From positions 1 through 18,778 of the forward strand of contig JAZQGO010000026.1 in assembly GCA_045540055.1 (NCBI GenBank): a stretch of DNA of 18,778 nucleotides, written 5' to 3'. The first letter of the stretch is position 1. Each line of letters begins with the position of its first letter. The stretch comes from SIG565 sp045540055. GTDB taxonomy: Bacteria; Bacillota; Clostridia; Oscillospirales; Acutalibacteraceae. Positions 6,432 to 13,767 of this stretch are shown in pieces. The position numbers and the translations under genes were made by a program. Under the pieces are notes generated by a model, which ran no database searches, had not been told where the DNA came from, and was given only the letters and a program-made list of their open reading frames with translations.

Positions 6432-6653
6432 ATGAAAACTGACGAACACGTTATTTTTTGCGAAAACATTATTTCTTTAATGCGCAAAAACAATCTATCT
6501 GACAAAGAAATGGCAAAAATAATGCATGTGGGACCAAAAACGTTTTCTTTAATAAAAGAAAATGTTTTGCCGCGAAGCATAACAATGAAAAATGTTTTTT
6601 ATGTTTGTGACTATTTTAAAGTTCCGCCGAAGGAAATATTTAAAGAAAAATAA
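6432..6653 (+). CDS. Small Xre-like helix-turn-helix protein, 73 aa
   Basis: The ATG at 6432 follows the strong ribosome binding site GAGGTGAT, and an earlier in-frame ATG at 6369 lacks one. The 73-residue product is almost entirely one DNA-binding-type domain. It has helix 1 around ENIISLMRKNN, then LSDKEMAKIMHVGPKTFSLIKE (about 22-43) in the place of the helix-turn-helix, and a C-terminal helix pair ending YFKVPPKEIF, typical of the Cro/C1 (Xre) fold. This recognition rests on pattern, not on invariant residues. It is AT-rich with more AAA/AAT codons than its neighbours, which could indicate acquisition. It is monocistronic and converges on uppP with a shared terminator. Its target is unknown. 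Confidence 0.72.
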   Translation: MKTDEHVIFCENIISLMRKNNLSDKEMAKIMHVGPKTFSLIKENVLPRSITMKNVFYVCDYFKVPPKEIFKEK

Positions 6654-6679
6654 CCCTGTTAAACAGGGTTATTTTTTTA
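6650..6679. terminator. Bidirectional terminator between the HTH gene and uppP
   Basis: ATAACCCTGT (6650-6659) and its complement (6663-6672) form a 10-bp stem with a 3-base loop. T-runs exit in both directions. The stop codons of both convergent genes lie in or beside the hairpin. Confidence 0.9.
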
Positions 6680-7549
6680 TCCTTGTATTACACCCGAATA
6701 TAAAAGAATTAAAACGAGTGCGCCAAGTGCTATTCGGTAATAGCCGAATGCTGCAAAGCTTCTCTTTTTAACAAAGCCGAGCAGGAATTTAATAGCCGCA
6801 ACCGACACTATAAATGCCGTAACCGTAGCCGCCGCCAAAATGACTATTTCGGTACCTGTAAAACTACCGCCTTCAAGCAGGAATTTAACAACCTTTAAAA
6901 GACTTGCGCCGAACATAGTGGGAACTGCGAGGTAGAAACTAAATTCAGCAGCGATTGGGCGAGAACATCCAAGTAGTATTGCGCCGAGTATTGTAGCGCC
7001 CGAGCGTGATGTGCCCGGTATTATTGCCAACGCCTGAAAACAACCAATAAAAAATGCCGTAGCATAGGATAGATTCTGACCCGTAACAATTCTTGGCTCT
7101 TTTCTTTTATTTATCTGCTCAACCACAATAAACGCTACACCGTAGACAATAAGCATAATCGACACGACAGTAGGGTTATATAAATGCTCATCCATCCAGT
7201 CGTCAAACGGCAGACCTATAAGAATTGACGGAACGCACGCGATAATAACCTTAAGCCACAGACGAAGCGAAGCTCTTTTGGCGGCACAGATTTTGCCTAT
7301 CGGCATAACACCTGCACTCTCACGATAGCGTGTGAAGGGCCACAGCTTGTTCCAAAACAAAAGAATGACCGCAAATATGGCACCAAGCTGTATGACAACA
7401 TCAAACATTTCCTTAAAGCCTTCGCTTACATTAAGCGGTAAAAAGGCATCGGTCAAAATTATATGTCCCGTACTGCTTACAGGCAACCATTCGGTGATGC
7501 CTTCGACAATACCTACGATAACCGCCTTTATAATTTCGATAATATTCAT
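6677..7549 (-). CDS. uppP: Undecaprenyl-diphosphatase
   Basis: This integral membrane enzyme dephosphorylates undecaprenyl diphosphate so the lipid carrier can be reused for peptidoglycan and other surface polymers. It is also linked to bacitracin tolerance. The 290 residues are full length for the BacA/UppP family. The first signature, EGITEWLPVSSTGH (16-29), carries catalytic glutamates Glu16 and Glu20 and the conserved Ser26/His29. The second, PGTSRSG (178-184), holds the phosphate-binding arginine (Arg182). Several hydrophobic spans cover the rest. The ATG at 7547-7549 has an AGGGGTGA ribosome binding site. The gene has its own promoter (7595-7623) and lies downstream of glgA, to which it is functionally unrelated. 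Confidence 0.96.
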   Translation of the reverse strand: MNIIEIIKAVIVGIVEGITEWLPVSSTGHIILTDAFLPLNVSEGFKEMFDVVIQLGAIFAVILLFWNKLWPFTRYRESAGVMPIGKICAAKRASLRLWLKVIIACVPSILIGLPFDDWMDEHLYNPTVVSIMLIVYGVAFIVVEQINKRKEPRIVTGQNLSYATAFFIGCFQALAIIPGTSRSGATILGAILLGCSRPIAAEFSFYLAVPTMFGASLLKVVKFLLEGGSFTGTEIVILAAATVTAFIVSVAAIKFLLGFVKKRSFAAFGYYRIALGALVLILLYSGVIQG

Positions 7550-7594
7550 ATGTTCACCCCTGTCAAATATAGACTCTCGAAGGAAAGCCTATAC

Positions 7595-7623
7595 ATATTA
7601 ACACAAATTACCAAAAAAGTAAA
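7595..7623 (-). promoter_or_regulatory. Promoter of uppP
   Basis: The -35 TTTACT (7618-7623) is followed by a 17-bp spacer and an extended -10, TGTTAATAT (core 7595-7600). It begins immediately after the glgA stop codon. No terminator is visible between glgA and uppP, so some read-through is likely. Confidence 0.65.
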
Positions 7624-9045
7624 CTACTTACCCGTTATCTGCTTATAAAGCTTGATGTACTCGCCTGCAGACCTGCCCCAGCTGTTGTCGCACATCATAG
7701 CACGGCGAGCGAGTATTTGCCAGCCCTCTTTATCACCATAACCGCCGATTGCACGCCACACAGCCTCAAGCATATCGTGGGCGTTATAGCAGGCAAAGGT
7801 AAAGCCGTTACCCTTACCGTCGCCGCTGTCGGTTATGGTATCATTAAGACCGCCCGTCTGGCGCACTATCGGAATGGTGCCGTAGCGAAGTGCCACCATC
7901 TGCGCCAAACCGCAGGGCTCAGATTTACTCGGCATTAAGAATATATCTGCGCCTGCATAAATTTTGTGTGCAAGCTGCGGAATAAATCCGTTTCTAAAGG
8001 CGAGCTTTTCGGGATATTTTTTGGACATTTCGTGGAAAAGCATCTCAAACTCCCACTCACCCGAGCCTAAAACAACCATCTGAACGTCGGCCTTTAAAAT
8101 ATCCTCAATTACGCACTTAACAAGGTCAAAGCCCTTGTGGTCGGCAAGGCGTGACACAATGCCAATGACTGGGGCGTCTGCTTTTTGCGGCAAACCAAGC
8201 TCTGCCTGCAGCTTCGCCTTGTTTTCAGACTTGCCCGACATATCCTCACATGAAAAATTTTTATAAATCATATCGTCGGTTTCGGGGTTGTAAACCTCGG
8301 TATCGATACCGTTGACAATACCCGACAACTTACCCGATAAATCTCTTAAGATACCGTCAAGCCCGTGGGCAAAATACGGGTCCATAATCTCACGCGAATA
8401 GGTCGGTGACACCGTTGTTATTCGGTCACTCGTGACAAATGCGCCCTTCATAAAGTTAATACAGCCGTCATATTCAATAATATTTTTGGCTTCATATGGT
8501 ATGCCGAGAACATCCTCAAGCAGTTCGTCCCCATATTTTCCCTGATATTGAATATTGTGAACGGTAAATACCGTTTTAATATTGCTATAGAAGGGGTCAT
8601 AGCGGTAGAAAAGATTAAGATATACAGGAGTCAAAGCCGTCTGCCAATCGTTACAGTGAATAACGTCGGGCTTAAAATCAATGTACGGTAGTATTTCCAA
8701 CACAGCACGCGAAAAGAAGGCGTATCTCTCGGCATCGTCAAAATATCCGTAAAGACCGTCGCGTTTAAAATAATACTGATTATCAATGAGATAATATATA
8801 ACACCGTTTACGTGGGCTTCAAAAATGCCGCAATACTGCCGTCTCCAAGCGACAGGCACCGTAATATTGGTTATAAACTTCATATTTTCTCGAAGCTTTT
8901 CGGGAATAGTGCTGTACATTGGCATAACTATTCTGCAGCCGACAAGTCTGCGGCGCAGGGCCTTCGGCAGTGCGCCCGCAACGTCTGCAAGTCCACCCGA
9001 CATTGCGAACGGATAAGCTTCACTTGTTGCATATAAAACCTTCAT
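7624..9045 (-). CDS. glgA: Glycogen synthase (ADP-glucose dependent)
   Basis: A GT-B fold glycosyltransferase (family GT5) that transfers glucose from ADP-glucose to growing alpha-1,4-glucan. The chosen start is the ATG at 9043-9045 (MKVLYATSEAYPF). It has GAGG 6 bases upstream, gives the family N-terminus and a 473-residue protein; the longer frame overlaps glgD and adds unrelated residues. Motifs are the SGGLADVAGALPKAL donor loop (16-30), HCNDWQTAL (130-138), FTVHNIQYQG (160-169), NGIDTEVYNP (245-254), SRLADHKG (298-305), and SEPCGLAQMVALRYGT (375-390) containing Glu376. In the first motif the lysine found in E. coli-type enzymes (KxGGL, Lys15) is Met15. It is the last gene of glgC-glgD-glgA, starting 16 bases after glgD. 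Confidence 0.95.
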   Translation of the reverse strand: MKVLYATSEAYPFAMSGGLADVAGALPKALRRRLVGCRIVMPMYSTIPEKLRENMKFITNITVPVAWRRQYCGIFEAHVNGVIYYLIDNQYYFKRDGLYGYFDDAERYAFFSRAVLEILPYIDFKPDVIHCNDWQTALTPVYLNLFYRYDPFYSNIKTVFTVHNIQYQGKYGDELLEDVLGIPYEAKNIIEYDGCINFMKGAFVTSDRITTVSPTYSREIMDPYFAHGLDGILRDLSGKLSGIVNGIDTEVYNPETDDMIYKNFSCEDMSGKSENKAKLQAELGLPQKADAPVIGIVSRLADHKGFDLVKCVIEDILKADVQMVVLGSGEWEFEMLFHEMSKKYPEKLAFRNGFIPQLAHKIYAGADIFLMPSKSEPCGLAQMVALRYGTIPIVRQTGGLNDTITDSGDGKGNGFTFACYNAHDMLEAVWRAIGGYGDKEGWQILARRAMMCDNSWGRSAGEYIKLYKQITGK

Positions 9046-9061
9046 AATATACCTCTGTTTC

Positions 9062-10180
9062 TTAAATTGTTCTGTCCTTGGGCACGAAAACATATTTGTT
9101 CTCGGTGCCGCTTATTTTAACACCGTCACTTATCACAGCGCCCTTATCCATTGTAACGTTACTTACGACGCAATCCTTACCGATAACGCCGCCCTGCATA
9201 ACAATACAATTCTCAACCACCGCACCGGCGGCCACCTTGACGCCTCTGAAGAGTATACTGTTTTTAACCGAACCCTCAATCACACAGCCATCGGCAATAA
9301 GTGAGTTTTGAGTCAAAGAGTCAATACCGTAGCGTGTCGGCATATCATCCTTAATTTTTGTGTAAATGGGACGTTCTCTGTCAAACAACTTCTCACGACT
9401 TGACTTATCAAGCAGCTTGTTGCTTATATTTACATAGTTTTCATAGCTGTCGATAACCTCGGCGAAGCCATCAACCCTATACGCCAACATTTTAATTTCG
9501 CTAAGTTTTGTCTTAAAGACCTCTCTGGCAAAGCTTGTGAATCGGTTGCGGTCAGCCTCTGCCACCAGCTCAATCAACTTTTCTCGCTTCATAATACAGA
9601 CATCAAGGCTGAAATTAACCTGCGTATCCATAGTCTTTGATACCTCGATACCTGTGACAAAGGAATCATTGCCAACCTCAAGAATCATTGTGTCCTTATG
9701 ATTTTTGGGTAAATCACCGTATTTATAGGCGATGGTCACATCTGCGCCCTTCTCTATATGCTTACTCAGCATATCCTCTATATCGATATTGCTGACAACA
9801 TCGGAATCGCACATAATAACATACTCGCCTATGCTCTTTTTAAGGAATATCATAGCACCTGCCAAAGCATCAACATGGCCACGGTATACGCCCGATATAT
9901 TGGTGCTGTATGGCGGCAGTATAAACATACCGCCGTTTTTACGGTCTAGGTCCCAGGGTTTGCCCGAGCCCAAATGGTCCATAAGCGACTGGTAATTGGC
10001 TCTTGTTAAGATGCCCACCTTGGTAACTCCTGCGTTAACAAGATTTGAAAGTGAAAAGTCGATAAGACGGTATCTGCCACCAAACGGAATTGATGCCATT
10101 GAGCGTTTTTCGGTAAGCTCGGGAATAAGGTCGTCATGAACATTGGCAAAAATTATACCTAAAAGATTATTTGTACTCAT
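9062..10180 (-). CDS. glgD: ADP-glucose pyrophosphorylase regulatory subunit
   Basis: A GlgC paralogue found beside glgC in Firmicutes. The pair is thought to form a hetero-oligomer in which GlgD modulates the synthesis of ADP-glucose. The 372 residues keep the nucleotidyltransferase framework (PFGGRYRLIDFSLSN, 32-46; LGSGKPWDLDRKNGG) and a C-terminal left-handed beta-helix-like repeat region. The catalytic N-terminal loop GGxGxRL is replaced by a FANVHDD-type sequence at 11-17, which is diagnostic of GlgD. The ATG at 10178-10180 overlaps the glgC stop (ATGA), with AGGAGGG 9 bases upstream, so translation is probably coupled to glgC. glgA follows. Confidence 0.95.
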   Translation of the reverse strand: MSTNNLLGIIFANVHDDLIPELTEKRSMASIPFGGRYRLIDFSLSNLVNAGVTKVGILTRANYQSLMDHLGSGKPWDLDRKNGGMFILPPYSTNISGVYRGHVDALAGAMIFLKKSIGEYVIMCDSDVVSNIDIEDMLSKHIEKGADVTIAYKYGDLPKNHKDTMILEVGNDSFVTGIEVSKTMDTQVNFSLDVCIMKREKLIELVAEADRNRFTSFAREVFKTKLSEIKMLAYRVDGFAEVIDSYENYVNISNKLLDKSSREKLFDRERPIYTKIKDDMPTRYGIDSLTQNSLIADGCVIEGSVKNSILFRGVKVAAGAVVENCIVMQGGVIGKDCVVSNVTMDKGAVISDGVKISGTENKYVFVPKDRTI

Positions 10181-11403
10181 ATTCTCTTACCCTCCTCAAC
10201 ATCTTGCTTTATCATTTTTCCTGCGCCGACCTTTGCGTTTTTACCCACTGTCAGATTGTCACCTACAACGGCAATACCCCAGTCTGCCGAATCACCGCAG
10301 TCTTCGGGGCTGCAGCCTACGGTTGCATTTTCCTCAATCACCGCATCCTCGGCAATAATGGCATAGCGCACCTTTGCGCCTTTTTTTATAACCGCGCCCG
10401 GCATTGCGAGTGAATATTCGACCGCTGCACCCTCCTCGACCGTTACATTTTCAAACAATACCGAATAATCTATATTGCCGTCAATTTCACAGCCAACCGA
10501 CACCAGTGAATTTACAACCGAGGCATTCGCGCCTATAAAGTGCGGCGGACGTGCCTGCGTGCGTGAATAAATCTTCCAATTGGGGTCGGCAAGATTAAGG
10601 TCTATTTTGGGATTTAATAAATCAAGATTTGCATCCCATAAAGATTCTACCGTACCGACATCCTTCCAGTAGTCGTCAAAACGGTAAACCATCATTTTTT
10701 CACCGCTCGAAAGCATTGCAGGGATAATATCCTTACCAAAATCGTTAGATGAATCGGGATTCGCCTCATCCTCACACAGATATTTGCGCAGCTTATCCCA
10801 CTTAAAGATATATATACCCATCGAGGCCAAGGTGCTTTTGGGATGCTTGGGCTTTTCTTCAAACTCATAGATGCTGTCATCAGGATTGACATTCATAATA
10901 CCAAAGCGTGTCGCCTCCTCAAGAGACACATCAAGCACCGCAATTGTTGCGGCAGAGTCGGTCTCTTTATGACGGTCGAGCATCTTTGAATAATCCATTT
11001 TATAAATATGGTCACCCGAGAGAATCAGCACATATTCGGGGTTATATCTCTCGATAAAATGAATATTCTGATAAATGGCATTGGCCGTACCCTTATACCA
11101 GTCGCCGCCCTTACTCTTCTGATAAGGCGGTAAAACGTGAACACCGCCGTTATTACGGTCTAAATCCCACGGCTTGCCCGAACCGATATAATCATTTAAT
11201 TCTAGCGGTTGATACTGTGTCAGCACACCCACCGTATCAATTCCCGAATTGATACAGTTAGAAAGCGGAAAATCAATGATACGGTATTTACCGCCGTATG
11301 GCACTGCGGGCTTTGCTATCTTTTGGGTAAGCACGCCCAAACGACTGCCCTGGCCACCTGCCAAAAGCATTGCTACACATTCTGTCTTTTTCAAAATATC
11401 CAT
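10177..11403 (-). CDS. glgC: Glucose-1-phosphate adenylyltransferase
   Basis: It makes ADP-glucose and diphosphate from ATP and glucose-1-phosphate, the committed step of bacterial glycogen synthesis. The 408-residue frame has LAGGQGSRLG (14-23), PYGGKYRIIDFPLSN (35-49), YKGTANA (103-109), SGDHIYKMDY (129-138), the sugar-phosphate site FEEKP (181-185) and a C-terminal beta-helix domain. The ATG at 11401-11403 abuts an AGGGAG ribosome binding site with no spacing. The TTG at 11392-11394 lies 9 bases from it and would give the family-like start MKKTECVAMLLAGG, so the true start may be 11394. It is first in glgC-glgD-glgA, with a good promoter at 11462-11490. Confidence 0.95.
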   Translation of the reverse strand: MDILKKTECVAMLLAGGQGSRLGVLTQKIAKPAVPYGGKYRIIDFPLSNCINSGIDTVGVLTQYQPLELNDYIGSGKPWDLDRNNGGVHVLPPYQKSKGGDWYKGTANAIYQNIHFIERYNPEYVLILSGDHIYKMDYSKMLDRHKETDSAATIAVLDVSLEEATRFGIMNVNPDDSIYEFEEKPKHPKSTLASMGIYIFKWDKLRKYLCEDEANPDSSNDFGKDIIPAMLSSGEKMMVYRFDDYWKDVGTVESLWDANLDLLNPKIDLNLADPNWKIYSRTQARPPHFIGANASVVNSLVSVGCEIDGNIDYSVLFENVTVEEGAAVEYSLAMPGAVIKKGAKVRYAIIAEDAVIEENATVGCSPEDCGDSADWGIAVVGDNLTVGKNAKVGAGKMIKQDVEEGKRI

Positions 11404-11461
11404 CTCCCTATAAAATCATTAGGACTTGCATAATTTTGCCATATTCATAACAATATATTAT

Positions 11462-11490
11462 ATTGTAACACCCTATTATCCTTTTTTCAA
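11462..11490 (-). promoter_or_regulatory. Promoter of glgCDA
   Basis: The -35 TTGAAA (11485-11490) is followed by a 17-bp spacer and an extended -10, TGTTACAAT (core 11462-11467). The leader is about 50 bases. Confidence 0.8.
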
Positions 11491-11510
11491 TAGGTTTTGT
11501 TCACTTTTTT

Positions 11511-11542
11511 GGTAAATTTAAGTTATGATAACAATATTTACC
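11511..11542. promoter_or_regulatory. Nested dyad upstream of the glgC promoter, possible operator
   Basis: GGTAAAT (11511-11517) and ATTTACC (11536-11542) enclose GTTATGATAAC (11522-11532). The two dyads share almost the same centre. They lie about 20 bp upstream of the -35 box, a position suited to an activator or repressor. It does not match the cre consensus. The regulator is unknown. Confidence 0.35.
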
Positions 11543-11597
11543 TGATAATTTTTGTGCAATTCCCACAAAAAACGACAATATTTTGAAGTTTGAAAAA

Positions 11598-11632
11598 AAA
11601 ATAAAAGCCCCGTCAAAAATGACGGGGCTTAA
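11598..11632 (-). terminator. Terminator of rpsF-ssb-rpsR
   Basis: AAGCCCCGTC (11605-11614) and GACGGGGCTT (11621-11630) form a perfect 10-bp GC-rich stem with a 6-base loop. On the minus strand it is followed by TTATTTTTTTT. Confidence 0.95.
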
Positions 11633-11645
11633 AATATAGCGATTA

Positions 11646-11888
11646 TTAGTCGTTAACGTAGGGCATTAAAGCTACCTGACGAGCTCTCTTGATAGCGATA
11701 GTAAGTTTTCTCTGGTGAGCAGCGCAGGTGCCGGTAGCACGGCGAGGAAGAATTTTTGCGCGTTCGGAAACAAACTTGCGAAGACGAGCTATATCTTTAT
11801 AATCGATAGTTTCAACACGATCTGCGCAGAAGTGACAAATCTTTCTGCGGGGCTTGCGTGATCGAGCCATTTTATCGTTTCTTTCCAT
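11646..11888 (-). CDS. rpsR: Small ribosomal subunit protein S18
   Basis: S18 pairs with S6 on the 30S platform. The 80 residues include the family core DYKDIARLRKFVSERAKILPRRATGTC and the basic helix HQRKLTIAIKRAR. Cys18, Cys21, Cys55 and His58 are all present, so this is the zinc-ligand-bearing (C+) version. The ATG at 11886-11888 has AGGAGG 7 bases upstream. It is the third gene of the standard rpsF-ssb-rpsR operon and is followed by a strong terminator. Confidence 0.97.
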   Translation of the reverse strand: MERNDKMARSRKPRRKICHFCADRVETIDYKDIARLRKFVSERAKILPRRATGTCAAHQRKLTIAIKRARQVALMPYVND

Positions 11889-11912
11889 CGTAAAGCCTCC
11901 TATTAAAAATAA

Positions 11913-12341
11913 TTAAAACGGCAAATCATCATCTGAGTTGTTATCAATCTCAACAAACTCGTTATTACCGGCGTTACTGAAAGAAACGCTAGCGTCCCCT
12001 GTAGAGCCTGCGCTGCCGTCACGCTTGGACTCAACAAACTGTACGTTATTAGCGATAACTTCAAAAGCAGTTCTGTTTTTGCCGGTGTCTTTATCAACAT
12101 ATCTGCGGGTCTGAATAGAACCCTCAATTCCTATCATGCTGCCCTTGCTGAAGTATTTTGTAACAAATTCAGCGGTCTGACGCCAGGCAACGATATTGAT
12201 AAAATCTGCCTGACTCTCTTCGCCTGCTTTATAGCGGCGATTAACAGCAATAGAGAAAGAAGTTACCGGTGTGTTATTTGCGGTATAACGCAACTCCGGA
12301 TCGGCAGTCAATCTGCCGGTTAAAACTACTAAGTTAAACAT
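11913..12341 (-). CDS. ssb: Single-stranded DNA-binding protein
   Basis: SSB coats single-stranded DNA during replication and repair and recruits partners through its C-terminal tip. The 142-residue protein has an OB-fold in residues 1 to about 105 (MFNLVVLTGRLTADPELRYT, FINIVAWRQTAEFV, GIEGSIQTRRYVDKDTGK), a short Gly/Ser/Asn linker, and the canonical acidic tip DDDLPF at the end. The ATG at 12339-12341 has AAGGAG 9 bases upstream; this site overlaps the rpsF stop codon. It is the middle gene of rpsF-ssb-rpsR. Confidence 0.97.
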   Translation of the reverse strand: MFNLVVLTGRLTADPELRYTANNTPVTSFSIAVNRRYKAGEESQADFINIVAWRQTAEFVTKYFSKGSMIGIEGSIQTRRYVDKDTGKNRTAFEVIANNVQFVESKRDGSAGSTGDASVSFSNAGNNEFVEIDNNSDDDLPF

Positions 12342-12354
12342 TCAAACTTTCTCC

Positions 12355-12639
12355 TTATTTTTTAATAACCATTACACGAAGAACGCCGTCGGTAATACCG
12401 GCTACACGCTCAAGCTCTGCCGGAAATTCCGGAGCAGAAGTAAAGGTTGTGAAAACATAATAACCGTCGTTTTCGTAGTTGATCGGATACGCGAGCTTGC
12501 GCTTACCCCAATCATCAACGTTCTCAACAGTAGCGTTTTCAGCAATAAGAGCCTGGAATTTTTCGTTTAAAGCGGTAACTGCTTCATCGCCGCCCTTTAC
12601 CGAGAAAATCATAGCTACTTCATACTTACTTGTAACCAT
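12355..12639 (-). CDS. rpsF: Small ribosomal subunit protein S6
   Basis: S6 is a 30S platform protein that binds with S18. The 94 residues show the family pattern: YEVAMIFSV strand (6-14), the conserved WGKRKLAYPINYENDGYYVF block (about 44-63), and the VLRVMVIKK end. The ATG at 12637-12639 follows a very strong AAGGAGGTG ribosome binding site. It is the first gene of rpsF-ssb-rpsR, with promoter at 12728-12756 and a leader of about 80 bases containing two hairpins. Confidence 0.97.
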   Translation of the reverse strand: MVTSKYEVAMIFSVKGGDEAVTALNEKFQALIAENATVENVDDWGKRKLAYPINYENDGYYVFTTFTSAPEFPAELERVAGITDGVLRVMVIKK

Positions 12640-12666
12640 TCTGTTGCACCTCCTTATGGACTTTTG

Positions 12667-12717
12667 GCCACTTCATCCCGAAATGGCAAGGAGCTGATTG
12701 GCACATTTTTAGCCAAT
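12667..12717 (-). promoter_or_regulatory. Structured 5' leader of rpsF
   Basis: The minus-strand leader can form a first hairpin from 12712-12717 with 12697-12702 (ATTGGC/GCCAAT). A second, 8-bp hairpin with one G-U forms from 12680-12687 with 12667-12674. The position fits autoregulation by S6:S18, but the CCG-containing loop of the described S6:S18-binding leaders is not seen, so the role is open. Confidence 0.35.
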
Positions 12718-12727
12718 AGCACACTGT

Positions 12728-12756
12728 ATTATATCAATAACGCGGCTTAAAGTCAA
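12728..12756 (-). promoter_or_regulatory. Promoter of rpsF-ssb-rpsR
   Basis: The -35 TTGACT (12751-12756) is followed by a 17-bp spacer and an extended consensus -10, TGATATAAT (core 12728-12733). It is divergent from the coaX promoter 10 bp away. Confidence 0.88.
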
Positions 12757-12766
12757 CTATTTTTTA

Positions 12767-12795
12767 TTGATTTTAAGGTTGTATTGCTGTATAAT
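12767..12795 (+). promoter_or_regulatory. Promoter of coaX
   Basis: The -35 TTGATT (12767-12772), a 17-bp spacer and the consensus -10 TATAAT (12790-12795) would put the start about 25 bases before the ATG. Confidence 0.82.
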
Positions 12796-12826
12796 ACCCT
12801 TGTAAATAAATTTAAGGGGTGTTTTT

Positions 12827-13591
12827 ATGCTATTAGCGATTGATATCGGCAACACTAATATTACCTTGGGGCTGTATGATGGTGAGGTTTTAATGTTCAC
12901 CGCAAGACTTGCAACCGAAGTGCGCCGCACTGCCGACCAATATGCCATTGATATTAAAGACATTCTATCCCTTCACGGCTGTAACTGCCATAATGTTGAA
13001 GACGCCGTTATTTCGTCGGTTGTACCCGCTGTTGGCAACTCGATAAGTCGTGCCATTTCCTTGCTTTGTGATATTGTACCCCTTACCCTTGCCCCCGGCG
13101 TTAAAACAGGGCTTAATATAAAAATCGATAACCCTGCACAGCTTGGTGCCGACCTTGCCGCAGGTGCGGTAGGCGCTCTCCATGAATACACCATGCCCTG
13201 CATCGTTATTGATATGGGTACCGCCTCTACCATCAGCGTTCTTGATGAGAATGGCGCATTCCTTGGCGGTGCTATTGCCGCAGGCGTTAATCTTACCCTT
13301 AAAGCGCTGGCCGAAAACACATCACAGCTACCTGCTATCAGCATTGAATCACCCCCGAATGTTATCGGCAGAAATACCGCCGACTGTATGCGCTCAGGAC
13401 TTGTTTTCGGTACCGCCTCAATGCTTGACGGTATGATAGACCGCATTGAAGAGGCTTTAGGTGAATGTGCTACGGTGGTTGCTACGGGTGGTCTTTCACG
13501 TGAAATTATTGCCCACTGTAATCATAGCATAATCTATAACGAAAATCTGTTGCTCGACGGTCTTCGTTTAATATACGAAAAGAATAATTAG
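12827..13591 (+). CDS. coaX: Type III pantothenate kinase
   Basis: It phosphorylates pantothenate to 4'-phosphopantothenate, the first step of CoA synthesis. It belongs to the ASKHA fold and is not inhibited by CoA as type I enzymes are. The 254 residues are full length. Motifs are DIGNTN (6-11, ATP phosphate), SSVVP (63-67), GAD (107-109) with catalytic Asp109, DMGTAST (129-135), and ATGGLS near the C-terminus. The usual GADR is GADL here (Leu110). The ATG at 12827 follows AAGGGGTG. The next gene, an ECF transporter S component, lies 176 bp downstream with no strong terminator between, so they may be cotranscribed. Confidence 0.94.
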   Translation: MLLAIDIGNTNITLGLYDGEVLMFTARLATEVRRTADQYAIDIKDILSLHGCNCHNVEDAVISSVVPAVGNSISRAISLLCDIVPLTLAPGVKTGLNIKIDNPAQLGADLAAGAVGALHEYTMPCIVIDMGTASTISVLDENGAFLGGAIAAGVNLTLKALAENTSQLPAISIESPPNVIGRNTADCMRSGLVFGTASMLDGMIDRIEEALGECATVVATGGLSREIIAHCNHSIIYNENLLLDGLRLIYEKNN

Positions 13592-13601
13592 TTGTTTAAT
13601 A

Positions 13602-13741
13602 CTGCCGAACGGCAGATTAAAAATATATGAACTGTACCCTTAAGACACACCGCCGAGGAAGGCTAAAGAGTGTTTAAATCGTTCGCATCAGCGAACACCT
13701 TAACTATTCACTCTTCACCATTCACTCGGCACATAGTGCCG
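13602..13741. repeat. Intergenic tract of small hairpins and short direct repeats
   Basis: Between coaX and the S component lie three perfect hairpins: CTGCCG/CGGCAG (13602-13615), GTTCGC/GCGAAC (13681-13696) and CGGCAC/GTGCCG (13727-13741). Between the last two are tandem ATTCACTC/TTCACC-type words (13706-13727). None has a U-run, so none looks like an efficient terminator. It resembles the tract at 17363-17482 in design. Confidence 0.6.
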
Positions 13742-13767
13742 TTGGGACAGTATCGGAGGTTTTAAAA

